Shown: positions 48,816 to 59,876 of the stretch, in pieces
How positions within the stretch are numbered: position 1 is the first letter of the stretch
Layout of the letters: the number at the start of each line of letters is the position of its first letter
Assembly: GCA_963681505.1 (NCBI GenBank)
Contig: OY811977.1
Location: 3,634,352-3,698,351, forward strand
From: Eunapius fragilis
Taxonomy: Eukaryota; Porifera; Demospongiae; Spongillida; Spongillidae
DNA length: 64,000 bases
Direction of reading: 5' to 3'
Made by a program: the position numbers and the translations under genes
Notes under the pieces: model-generated
Told to the model about the DNA's origin: nothing
The model's database searches: none
The model's input: the letters and a program-made list of their open reading frames with translations, nothing else

Positions 48816-50146
48816 ATGGAATATCACAAGCAAATTCTGCCCCTGCTTCTAGTTACGTTGGTGCAGGGCGCATTATGCTTCAGAGCCAGCTGCTTGAACG
48901 GTTAGCTACGGTGTAAGTATAAACGGATCCTTTTAATTTGTGTGTATTTCATAATGCAAGCAGCTGGGTCGTCACCCAACGACAGCCTAACGATCCTCCA
49001 CTGCTCCGAAGACGACGTTACCATTCAATGGAACATTCACGGCGACCTGCAGTTCGTAGCATTCGAATACAGCTGCATCCATCCGACCAACAGTGTTCTG
49101 GTGCGTGAGTAACTTTACATCTTTACACCCCCCATCAACAGTTTGCACGTACATGTATTATGCATAAGTATGGTATTGAAGTACTGTACTACTGTATTTC
49201 TTTGCCCATAATGCATGCAATCAATGATCCAAACATGCATGAACTGTAATATTTCTGTATCAGCTACCCGGCGAAGCTTATAAAATTGAGGTTGTAGCAT
49301 GACCCGGGAGCGCGCTGTAGTCCAATCTGAATTGGTTCCTATACTTTTGTTACATCCCATTACGCATGTACATATTAGACTGATGTGCACAATAGATGGA
49401 GTGCGACATTGCATATGGGCATTTCATATTGACAGAGTGTTCGCAACCAATCCCTTCCGTTCTGGAATGACGGCCAAACTGGAGTTACAATGGTGTCACC
49501 GCCTGGAGGAGCATTATGTTTATTCTCCGCCTGTTACCTTGACAACGATAACACTCGGCACTTCATCACACCAACAAGTTGCTCTGTGACCTCAACGTCC
49601 ATGCCACCAGACGATGGTAAGCAACGGCAGATGCTTTTAAAGCATGTGTTAGTTTGCAAAAAAGATATAAAATTCATCTTGAACAATACATATATGCTTA
49701 TGTGCATGCTTAAAATGGCGCGGTACTCATTGATAGGCTCATCCTTGATGGAGCAAATCATCGTTCTGCAAACCGCGACTAGTATTTCGGACATTGAGCC
49801 ATTCCCGTCTACAACTCCCGAGTTATCATCTTCTAGAGCGAAAAGGACAGCTTTTACTCCACAACAAGGTGCGTTGGGGACTATAGATCATGTTACCAGT
49901 TGGTATTAAGTGCTCTTTTTTCTCTTCATTCTCATTTCAGTTCCCCCATATTTTCTTTCGGTTGGAGTGGCAATGCTAATTCTTGTGGCTTTGATTTTTG
50001 CTGCTTTGTTGCTTGTGGGCGTCAAGAGACGACAGAGGTAACACAAATGTATAATTTCCCTTAGGAACAGGGAAGTGAGATCAAAATGCATATTGCGACA
50101 TGTACAGAGGCGTAACTGTCATTTGTGTTGCATTCCACCTATTTAG
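48816..50146 (+). CDS. Six-cysteine type I membrane protein, array copy C (intact)
   Basis: Exons: 48816-48900, 48964-49100, 49436-49616, 49737-49868, 49941-50037, 50065-50146; phases agree, 237 aa. The signal peptide (MEYHKQILPLLLVTLVQGAL) is unlike copy A. Exons 2 and 3 are nearly the same as in A, with the same exon lengths: GSSPNDSLTILHCSEDDVTI, LPFWNDGQTGVTMVS and all six ectodomain cysteines. Exon 4 has diverged but keeps its length of 132 nt, and keeps SSSRAKR (168-171 = RAKR) in the same place as RVKR in A. A different membrane helix (SVGVAMLILVALIFAALLLV) is followed by a basic, Cys-containing tail. This is a second subtype of the same unknown surface-protein family. The exon 2 donor (GTGCGT) is non-standard. 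Confidence 0.78.
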
Positions 50147-50700
50147 ACTGACTTTGCAGTCGTTATAATGAACACATCTTCTTGCTCCGCTGCATGGACT
50201 TGCTGTGCAGACTGATCATAACCTTCTTGAATAGAAAATCACTTAGTACAATATTAGTAATATGCATCTGCATATAATGCTCAACTTTTATTTATCTTAT
50301 TACTGTCATCACAAAATTATAATATTTATGTGGCATGCACACATATGGAAATTCAGTGCTACTTAGGATTAGTGGTTCCATCAGTAATGAAGTGCTGACC
50401 ATGTATGTGTACAAGGTTGAGGTCAAACCTCAGGATGGGGAGGTGGCCTAGATGAGGCAGCTGTGCTCATGAAGGAAGGGGGGGGGGGGGGGGGGTGGAA
50501 TGGAGATGAGGGCAGGAAGAAATGTAGGTCTATTAGGTTTGCCATATCGGGAGGGGTGGGTTAACGAATCATTATGGGGGAGGGGTGCATAGCTACATAA
50601 GGGAAGGGTAGGTGGGGTACATAGCAGCATAAGAGAGGGGGTAAGAGCGGTACATAGCTTCATAAGGAAGGGGTACATATATAGCACCCCTAATACCGCT
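50147..50700. other. Intergenic with G-rich tandem words
   Basis: G-run at about 50478-50495 and several loose copies of GGGGTACATAGCTTCATAAG-type sequence at about 50575-50690. No gene. Confidence 0.6.
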
Positions 50701-50704
50701 ATCA

Positions 50705-51437
50705 ATTGTGGAGGAGCCATTCCAGAGAATCGCAATGGACATTGTGGACCCGTTGCCCGGGTGTAGCTCAGAAATCAGTACGTACCAGTAGTCTGTGACT
50801 ACGCCACAAGATACCCGAAGGCAATGCCGATGCGGGCGGTGAACGCGGAAGCAGTGGCAGAGGAACTGGTAAGGATGTGGGTATTCCCCGAGAAATTCCT
50901 ACTGATCATGGGTCCAACTTTACCAGCCAATTACTGGCTGAACTGTACAGGCTGCTGCACATTCGTCCCATTCGTACCAGCCCTTACCATCCGCCGACGG
51001 ATGGGTTGGTTGAACGATTTAATCAGACACTGAAATCCATGCTAAGGAAGGTGACCACACAGGAGGAAGAAGCCTGGGAAAATTTGATTCCGTATGTGCT
51101 TTTCGCATATCGTGAGGTTCCTCAGAGCTCCACAGGTTTCTCTTCTTGTGAGTTACTCTATGGCAGAGAAGTCCGAGGCACTTTAGATGTGCTGCAAGAG
51201 TCCTGGGTGGCTAAGGAAAAGAGCAGCGAAAATGTGGTGTCACACAAAACGTCTATCCGGGAGAAGATGGCGGAGATGACAACGGTAGTTCGAGAGAGCC
51301 TCGAGAAGGTGCAAGCCTCACAGAAGAGCTGGTATGACCAGAATGCGCGGGTAAGGACTCTCAACGAACACTGTGCAAAAAACGTAGTGTACATTTTTGA
51401 GTATATTTCGTGTATACCATCAATATATCAATGGTAG
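50705..51437 (+). pseudogene. Ty3/gypsy integrase fragment
   Basis: Starts at the first catalytic block (FQRIAMDIV), then shifts frame to YATRYPKAMPMRAVNAEAVA and again to GIPREIPTDHGSNFTSQLLA (second Asp) and GLVERFNQTLKSML (Glu), ending with REVPQSSTGFSSCELLYGRE and a helical tail. The region before (protease, RT) is absent, so it is a truncated piece. It is different from the relic in the MFS intron. Confidence 0.85.
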
Positions 51438-52440
51438 TGAATATTCACCTGGTTTAAATATTTTAAAAAACCTCAGGTGACAATAATTCATTGCGCGTAT
51501 TCTCGAAGTATCAAGTTTACGCAAACCGCAATCTATTATGCAACACATGCAATTTGATAGCTTACGTAAAAAAATAACTTTGATATGAATTCAAATATTA
51601 TCTCGATCAAGAATGTACGACTGTATTTCTCCTATATGTGAGTTCGAACGTATATGGATATATGTATATGCCACGTTTACCTATTGAACTATAAGCGTCG
51701 GTACGTATCTATCATATATTTTGATGCCGATAACAAACCTATCCGTGGAAGTCCTATTATCTCGAAGAAGTCGTACCAGTGACATTGATGATTGTTAATT
51801 TCAACCAGTCTTGTGACGGCTGTTTTTGTGTGTCTGCTGTCGTAAAAGACATGAAGGTAATTGTGGCCCTATGTGGTATATAGATGTTATTAGTGCAGCA
51901 TGGAACAGTGTCCAGAAAAATCACCCTTTCGCACGTGTAGTTTTTCACGTTTTCAATTTTTTTTGTGAACTCCAAGATGCATCCTAAATTGGTCTGTCAT
52001 CAGATACTGAACTTAGCCATACATTTCAAAGCAAGCGTTACTTTTCTTTGCTTGTTTGAAAAAGTATCACAACGATGCATGGCTTGGGCTTAACAAGTGA
52101 TCAAGGGTAAAATTTTGAAGCCACTTACCGACGGTAGACGAAAATGATCATCACGCGATTAACGTGGCATCTGTACCCATACGTGCATGCGTTGTACATG
52201 TACTTCAAATAATAGTTGACATGCATTACTTACTATAATTTTTTAAAAATATTACCGATCCGCATGTTCTTAAGTTTAATATGAATCACCTAGTCTGTGC
52301 GCATTCGCTTTATAGCTATAAGGTAGAAGCAAATACAGTGTGTCTGAGGGTGGAATATTGGTGCAGGTTTTAAAACTTAAAAACGTAATGACCTCTTCAT
52401 GCATTCTTATATTGCCTCGACTATACATGTCATCCCGGCC
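51438..52440. other. Intergenic between copies C and D
   Basis: AT-rich, no gene recognised. Contains the truncated F2 element at 51902-52080. Confidence 0.6.
51902..52080. mobile_element. MITE family F2, copy 4 (truncated)
   Basis: Starts GGAACAGTGTCCAGAAAAATC in the same orientation as copy 2 and keeps the TTTCAAAGCAAGCGTTACTT block, but loses its right terminal repeat at about 52080. Confidence 0.75.
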
Positions 52441-52448
52441 CGCGAGTG

Positions 52449-52565
52449 TACAGCAAAAAGTTTTTGCTGTTTCGGACTTTTATGTTTTCTACTGAGTTTC
52501 ATTTCACGATACGTTTTAGGATTGCAATTGGGCCGAAAGAAATAAGACTTAAAAATCGGTATCAT
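52449..52565. repeat. Inverted counterpart of 39478-39607
   Basis: The reverse complement of this stretch matches the DNA about 0.9 kb upstream of copy A (shared: AAGTCTTATTT-TTTCGGCCCA, CGTATCGTGAAAT, AAGTCCGAAAC, TTTTTGCTGTACACTCGC). Upstream of copy D it is flipped, while neighbouring homologous DNA is not. Confidence 0.75.
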
Positions 52566-52852
52566 ATACGATGCTGGCACTATCCATCACACTCGCGCAA
52601 ATACATGTAGCATAGCTTGTTATAATTACATGCATATCAAATTAAGGATTTAAACCGGCTTATATCGGTCAATCCTAAAAGGACTTGTAGTCACGAAAAC
52701 CATTTCTATCTAATCTGTGCACCCAAGTGAGCTTTTCCATACGCGTGACTTAATCAGATTAATGTAAAAGGTTAAACGCCTTTGTACATCGACAGTACTT
52801 TTAAAATGGATCGACATCATAAGCACTTGTATATTCCTAGGCATATATGTAC

Positions 52853-52856
52853 GGGA

Positions 52857-52892
<36 letters not shown>

Positions 52893-53154
52893 CACAACAA
52901 CGGAAAAGTAACATCAGAACAACGTATACTAAAATGACAATCTTTCTTTGGGCCTTAAACTAGCTGTTAACGGTCATATAACATCCCACCATCAATATAA
53001 TTATATATAGAGGGGAAAAGATGGTTTTGATGGTGGGATGTGATATGACCTCTAACAGCTAGTTTAAGGCCCAATGATTCTTATTTATAGTTCGTTGTTC
53101 CGAGTGTTACTTTTCCGTTGTTGTGAAACCCCCCCCCCCCCCCCCCCCCCTCCC
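52853..53154. mobile_element. Foldback MITE with poly-G/poly-C ends and TGTAC target duplication
   Basis: Arms of about 130 nt begin GGGACGGGGG... and end ...CCCCTCCC. Inner blocks TTCACAACAACGGAAAAGTA and GGGCCTTAAACTAGCTGTTA match their complements. TGTAC lies on both sides (52848-52852, 53155-53159). The equivalent DNA upstream of copy A has a single ATATATGTACCTGC, the empty site. 302 bp, non-coding. Confidence 0.88.
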
Positions 53155-53491
53155 TGTACCTGCACTTAAATGAGTTTGGCTACAGCATAAAGAAAATGCG
53201 TGCGACGGAATGTATAAACCCGTGCAAGGCAGGAGAACGTGCAGGCATAATCATGCATTTGACTAGCTTGATCCAGAAGTACTTAATATCTCTCCCATAT
53301 TATTAGTGAGAAACGGGAGTGGGGTGGGCAGTGCGGTTCATTGATCACGAGAAATGCCGTGGAAAGAATGGGTTCAGGGTAGCCAGTGTGGGTGGAAAAA
53401 TACGAAGTACCTTCAATTGAAGTAACCCCTATAAAGATGGGTCGGATGCATTCCAACCCTCCCTCACTGACGACATACAATGTATTGTGCA

Positions 53492-53499
53492 TGACGTCA
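53492..53499. promoter_or_regulatory. CRE-like palindrome upstream of copy D
   Basis: TGACGTCA 161 bp before the copy D start codon, in the upstream block shared with copy A. Confidence 0.45.
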
Positions 53500-53699
53500 T
53501 TTAATGAAGACCTGCGCGTGAACTTATTTCAGTAAAGCTGTTTTCCCACCATGCAGACAGTATACTCCCACTCAGTCCCAATACCAAGCAATTTAGGAAT
53601 AAAAGGACGCTGCTATGGCATTAGAATCAGTCAACTTACACTATAGTTCGCTTGAACTGATGGAGGACACGAGGTGCGTGTATGCGATTGCTGTGCCGG

Positions 53700-56445
53700 T
53701 GTCATAGATTTCATTGACCCCCGTTACGATGACTCCCGGTCATTCATCCCTAGTGATTAATGACTCCCAGTCATTGAACTCTAGCGATCAATGACTTCCC
53801 GAACATTATACCTAGGTATAAATGACTCCTTTAGGTATAAATGACTCCCCAGCCCCTGACCTGGAAGTGAATGATACCTAGGTATTAATAACTCCCATAA
53901 ATAATTAATAGCGCATTCATTAAATGTTTTCAAATAAAGCATGATATAAAACTGGGGGCTTTATGCCAGGCATTTTGAACATGTGCTGCATCTCCAATTT
54001 ACTGAGATGTCCTTTTTGTTTCTGATTTCCATACAACGGTAGTGATACCTGAACCATCCTTCTGTCATAATGATCAGGCATACGACAGATGCAATAAAGT
54101 TCCCTTGTTATGTTCTCTGGTTCGCAACGATGAATAAAAACAGTTTTGACTGCTTGTGGGGAATACTGTGGAAAGCGTTCTAATGTGCCAGTATTGAGAC
54201 ATTTGAAGAGGTGTGGTCTCATATCACTTTGGATGAAAGATGCTTTCCTGGGATCATTGCCACTACATAATTCAGTTGCAAATGCAATGGAAAACACCCC
54301 ACAGTCTTTACATCCATTCTGTTGCTGAACATCAAGAGTTCCGATGATGAGACAAGATTTCACGACAGGGATTTCATAAATCTGTGCAACTTGAAGAACT
54401 AATGTTTCCCTCATAGAAGATGCCAGGCTGTCCATCAATAAAACCACTCCACATTTAGCTCCTATGCTTGTAGTATATACCCAGTGACTAGCTCCTACAT
54501 GTACATAAAAATTTAGCTGGGGTTATGTAAGGGATAAGTATGGTCAATACATGGCTTACCAGTGTGATGGATTTGCACAACTGGATTTGGGGAGTGTTGA
54601 AACTGAAGCACCTTTCCCAAAACAGGGTTATGGAGTCCATTGATATTTGGAGAGCTTTTTATCAATAGCATTTGGGCTGCAATGATAATTGAATCAGAAA
54701 GCTCGTTGCCATTCAACAAATCATGCTCATCAATGTTATAAAGTCTTATATCCCTGATCCATACTTGACATTCTTTTTTTTCAGGTGTACGAGCATGTTC
54801 ATCAGCCAAAATTAACTCACCTTCTGAGAATGTGGAAGAATTAGCTGATTGCAAATGAGATGAAGCTGTGGTGAAGATTTATCTGTAGTATGAAACTCTG
54901 CATGTTAGTCGAGATACATTGACTGCATTCTTCAGAGTTTTTCCTGTCTTTGGATTGTATAAACGATACACACCCTTTCCAAGATCTGCATGTACTAAGT
55001 ATGGACCATTCCACCTTAGTTTCAATTTGTCTCCTTTTTTTGGTTTCTCTAGCACTGTTTTTGAGAAAAACTTGAGTGCCATTACTTAGGATATGTAAAT
55101 CAAATATATATGTCAATATCATGCAAATGAATATAGCAGTTACCTTAGAAATAGCATGCTTCTTGTCGTAGTACGCTTTATCTTTTGCTTGAGCAATCTG
55201 AATATTTGACATTGTCTTTGCATTTATCTTCTCTCACACACATGCCATTGCCTTAGCTTGTGAAATGATATAGTCTGCATCCCAGATATCACTTTCAACT
55301 TCCGAATCATTTGCATCTGTGATATCTGGACATCTTTTTGCATTCATATCAGCAGGTAACACAGCCTTCTATATAAAAATGAATAATATTATATTCAACA
55401 ACAGTATGCAGTATCAAACCATACCGACAGTACATGACTTCAAATGGGGTCATCTTTGTAGCCTTTTGTATAGCAGTTCTGTACCCAAAAAAGTACACCT
55501 GATAAGTGATCATCCCAGTCATTTTGACTTTCATTAATCAATTTGATAAGTGCAGTCTGTAAAGTCTGATTAAAGCGCTCAGTTAACCCATTGCTTTGGG
55601 GATGATAAGCTGAAGTAACACAATGTTCAGTGCCTGTCAGTCTGAATAGCTCTTCCTGAACCTCATTTACAAATTCACGCCCTTGATCTGAAATAAGAAC
55701 TTCACAGCAACCAAATCTGGATGTAAACATTGAATAGGTGAAAGCTATTCGCATATAACCCCACTAATTAGAAGAGTCTATGCTGCTTATTATACAAAGT
55801 GACATACAGCTACTTTTTACTAACCTGCAAAATTCTTCATACAAAAAGTTAGCTACCCCAATGGCAGTCTTATTGGGAAGTGGAGCGGCTTCTGGCCATT
55901 TGCTGAAATAGTCCAATAGCGTGACAATGTACTTGTTTCCCTTTGCAGTTAATGGTTATGGCCCAATGAGGTCAATTCCAACCTGCGAATAGAGATACAT
56001 GAGTGCATCTAAAGTTATAATGTTTATTCATATCATGCATACCCAACTTACTTACTTTATGCCCGACTTGCGCTCGCACAGGTACTGGATGCAACACAGC
56101 ATTGCTCTAAATAATCCTTGGATTCATCTTCTGGCACTTTTCACAGACTTTTACAAATAATTTTATATCTTCATACATGTTGCGCCAATAAAAGCGTGCA
56201 GATATTTTTTTCCAATGTTTCATTTCTACCTAGGTGAGAACCTGTACAAATATTAAAACAAAGCATTCAAGATCTTATTTCTTTATGAATCAAACAAATT
56301 AATGAACGTTAATCATAATGAGATCTTATTCTATTAAACAACACAATCTTCTATATACATGTACAAGAAAAGAACAGACCACAATCAAGCTAGCTATGAT
56401 ATTTACCTCAGCGCGTACACACGCACACATTACGTACACACACGC

Positions 56446-56508
<63 letters not shown>

Positions 56509-56920
56509 TCAGAGATCTGCTCTAACACATACCTTTCCATCATTTCATTACCTGCCAAACCCGCATGGCAGGACTCGAAAATGCGCATTTTATCTTCACA
56601 CGTTCGAACACTTATTCTCCACAACGAATCCTCTTGTTTGTCACCTGTCTCCACATTTTTTCGATAATACAAAACCCCATCTTCTGTCTTGAAGTTATTG
56701 CGGCATTTTCTTCTCAGATTTGCTTTGTCTGCTTTTGTCATTCAAACAGGATACTCTCCGCGCAACAAATATTTCTCTACGATAGCTAGCTCTTTGCTAA
56801 AATCTTCCCATTTTTCTATTGTAGCACATGGCAATTGCGTCAGGGGGGAGTCACGTGAGCCTAATGTATCAATGACCGGGGAGTCATTCATCCCAGGGAG
56901 TCACGCACCGCTCCGACACA
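53700..56920 (-). mobile_element. Ginger1-like DNA transposon (3.2 kb)
   Basis: The left end TGTCATAGATT follows CCGG (53696-53699), the target sequence reported for Ginger1. The right end is ...GACACA. Subterminal DNA on both sides has ATGACTCCC/GGGAGTCAT words (about six on the left, four on the right) and the inverted pair ATGACTCCCGGTCATT. The interior encodes, on the minus strand, an integrase-type transposase with a Ulp1 and a PHD module. The right junction is eroded: the second CCGG and some host DNA are gone. A (CA)n microsatellite sits at 56440-56505. Confidence 0.78.
53920..56741 (-). pseudogene. Ginger1-type transposase: integrase, GPY/F, Ulp1 and PHD modules
   Basis: Minus-strand order. 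Zinc-binding H2C2 region about 56580-56080 (HAGLAGN; later FVKVCEKCQKMNP, after a one-base shift in an A-run). DDE core: VGIDLIGP about 55980, ISDQGREFVNEV about 55685, GLTERFNQTL about 55580. GPY/F domain about 55030-54900 (NGPYLVHADLGKGVYRL). Ulp1 protease 54500-54160: His in ASHWVYTTS, Asp in LLMDSL, Gln and Cys in QQQNGCKDCGVF. PHD-finger remnant 54090-53950: LYCICRMP, then out of frame YHYRC and WRCSTC. Some gaps look like introns (GT-AG); others are stops and shifts. All four catalytic Ulp1 positions are present. Dead as it stands. Ginger1 proteins with C-terminal Ulp1 or OTU domains are published; I do not recall a PHD. Confidence 0.82.
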
Positions 56921-57149
56921 ATGCTCGGAAGACGAAGTGACCATTCAATGGAACACGCAAAGCGAGCTGCAGTTCGGAGCATTTGAATATAGCTGCATCC
57001 ATCCGACTAACAGTGCTGTGATGTGTTCCCGGCCCGTTATATGTGACAAATCAATAATGCAAGCGTATTGTAATGCATGAGAACGAGCGAAACACGTATA
57101 TATTAATACCCGCTCTAGTCTGTATTACAATTATGAGCTCTGCGCAACA

Positions 57150-57309
57150 GCATTTAGTATGCAGAGTTGTGCAGAGTCTGCATACCAACCATATGCAGAT
57201 GAGTATTGTTGAAGTGTTCATATGCAGACGTCTGCAAATGAACACTTCAATGATACCCGTCTGCATATTGTTGATATGCAGACTCTGCACAGCTCTGCAT
57301 ACTAAATGC
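57150..57309. mobile_element. 160-bp hairpin MITE in copy D intron 2
   Basis: Ends GCATTTAGTATGCAGAG and CTCTGCATACTAAATGC. Arms of about 75 nt pair along their whole length, with repeated TATGCAGA words. It is absent from intron 2 of copy A, which is otherwise alignable. Confidence 0.85.
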
Positions 57310-58439
57310 CATTGCACAGTGGCGGTATGTATGCGTGCACATACAAATATTTATTGATGTAAACTCATGTAGGATGATATGTTCGCAACCAATCGCTTCC
57401 GTTCTGGAATGACGGCCAAACTGGAGTTACAATGGTGTCAGTGCCAGTAGGGGCATTGTGTTTATTCTCGGCCTGTTACCTTGACAACGATAACACTCGG
57501 CACTTTATTGCACCAACAAGTTGTTCTGCGACCCCATCACCCACCGTCAGCAGTAGATGGTAAGCAATTGAATAAACGCAAGATGCCGCGGCCGGCGCGG
57601 CCGCCTGCCATGCATGTATGTCATATCTAAACAAACCCGTACATTTTTGAATCATGTATACGTAAATGTAACCTCATGTGGTAATTGTAGTAATTTAGTG
57701 CGTCGCAGGTGAGGATGATTATTAAATGAATTTGGAGAGTGTTCGTGTGAATAATGCATACCGGTATAATGCATGTGTATTTATTGTGTGTATTTATACA
57801 CGCACGTATAGACTCATCGAGAAAATCATCGTTCAACAAACAATAACGCCGGACATCGAGGTTGTCCTATTTCCATCTATAATTCCCGAATCATCCTCAT
57901 TATGAGTGAAAAGGATATATCGTAGTTATTAGGCAAATAAGTCATCGGAGACCCAGGCACGCACGCATTCGCGCAATCACGATCTTTAAAACTGAGTTTA
58001 CCAATGTTTATAGGAACAAGGAAGTGCAGGCAGGAATGTTGTGATAAGTACTGCGTTATATTCGATGCAGCGTCCACAGTTTGGGCTTCAGTTGGAGTGG
58101 TACTGCTGATATTCATGGTAGCAGTAACTTTGGTTGTTACGTACCGCGATGTGTATCGTAGTTATTAGACAAAAGAGTCATCGGAGACCCAGGTAAGAAT
58201 TGCACCCACGCATCTACGCAATCATGATCTTTAAAACTGAGTTTACCAATGTTTATAGGAACAAGGAAGTGCAATCATCAAGCTCATGTTCATTAGACGA
58301 AGTGCCCATTGTAAGACTGAAGCATTCATGGGTACAATGTAACGTTGCTTGTTGTTCATCCGTGCAGATAGCCATAGCAAAGGACTGCACATACTCGCCT
58401 AAGTCAGCTGGTCCTGTTGAATAAAATTACTATAAGAGA

Positions 58440-59440
58440 CTGGCTGATTAAATAAGAGCTATGTGTGTATCTTTCTATACATTGCCTCTGAGTGTATGCA
58501 TTTGAAAAATTACTGCTTGCATGTATTTATGCGTTGGCATGCATATACTGTGTGAGCACCTGCGGTGCACGCGGTGCACAATGTTAATGCTCACTATACG
58601 TCAGCCTGTATTATTAATGGTGATGAACTGTAAGACACATCGTCCCTCAGCAAAACACGTTATACGCCATGTACAGAAACAATTCAACTTAAATTGTTTA
58701 CAGGAAGCTTAGAGGGGACAGAGACGTTTAAACCTAGTTGCCTATGTCATAGACTTGCGAAATATATAACATGCATTGGAAGGGGCAAACCCATATGAAG
58801 CAAAACCCTTTGCGTACATGCATGCATGCAGCTAGGTCCGGGATAATCAGGTGGTTGGCCCGCGCTGGTACAGAGCTAAATTATTACACATGTACATCAT
58901 CTGCCAACAAGGACCACCGGAGGGAAAGGTGTGGTTTATGGAATATCTGGGTTCCGTGGAGGATCTTATTATGTGCACAGGGTCCCTGTGCAGACAATTG
59001 CATCCTCCACATGAGGGGGCATGCCATCGAATAGCGTTCTGAGGCACCGACTAATTCATCAAGAAACATCAGACTGTCCTATACTTAGCATTTTTGCAAT
59101 CATAACAATACTTTATGCTCTTTCAACCCTCAAAACCTAATATTAACTTAACGTATTTATAGACAAACCTTTTGAATTTTGCAGCGAATTTATAATGTGT
59201 ATATCAAAAAAACATTGTATTGCATGCATGCATGCTTAAATGTACCTTAAATGCCGGTTCATTGCCTTATTTGAGCAGTTGCATATTGGCGTACTTTAAT
59301 TCTTTATCCCCACTGCTTTTGCATGAGCATCCATGCAGAGCGTTTCTGAAATTAGAATATTAAACCGTCCCCGCCTTATAATCCTACAAATGCTTACACT
59401 CACACCAATTAATGTACCTCATACGTGCGCTCAGTATACT
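58440..59440. other. Intergenic between copies D and E
   Basis: The first 280 bp are homologous to the DNA 3' of copy A. The remainder shows no recognised feature; overlapping ORFs near 58770-59070 have no family match. Confidence 0.6.
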
Positions 59441-59813
59441 TGCATATTATATTTGCGAGAGTATGTAGAATTCAATTCAAATAACTGAAGGTGCATGCAT
59501 GAAGGAACGGGGGTGGAACAAAATTACATGCATGATGTTGCAGGAATTGATCTAGCGGTTACTATTTAAAGAAGGAGGGAGGGGTGGGGGGGGGGGGGGG
59601 GTGGGGGAGGACTCCCACGGCTCATGAAACCGCCCCAAGATGGAGCGTCTTCTATGCGTTAATTCAGGATCAAAATACCGATGCAATATAATATATCATT
59701 ATACGAACCAGTGTAATGGTGTGAATTAACATTCCACGCATATTGATACCACCACTGTTTGCACACAACAATTAACACCCACCGCTTTACATCCACTAGT
59801 GCTTTAGCAAACA

Positions 59814-59821
59814 TATAAAAG
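59814..59821 (+). promoter_or_regulatory. TATA box of copy E
   Basis: TATAAAAG in the same sequence block as copy C. Confidence 0.55.
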
Positions 59822-59876
59822 AGCACCACTTGCTGTCTAACATCCTACATGCACAACCGCGCGCTGCATGCACATA

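Larger units (their letters stand above)
53660..58350 (+). pseudogene. Array copy D, split by a Ginger1-like transposon
   Basis: Exon 1 starts at 53660 with MEDTR as in copy A and is cut at about 53699. Exon 2 resumes at 56921 (ATGCTCGGAAGACGAAGTGA) and ends 57020, where the donor GT is now AT. Exon 3 (57373-57559) has five extra bases near its start and one near its end. Exon 4 (from about 57811) has lost seven bases and runs into stops. Exons 5 and 6 (58072-58190, 58260-58350) are present with an in-frame TAG, and a second partial exon 5/6 set lies just before them (57905-58035). The insertion removed the rest of exon 1, intron 1 and the start of exon 2. Non-functional. Confidence 0.8.

Noticed and set aside
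56430-56740. (CA)n-driven Thr/His- and Val/Cys-rich ORFs
   Set aside because: The microsatellite at 56440-56505 creates them; only the minus-strand part beyond it belongs to the Ginger1-like transposase.
58771-59069. Four overlapping ORFs on both strands
   Set aside because: Mutually exclusive frames of similar length, no motif; the region lies in unremarkable spacer between copies D and E.
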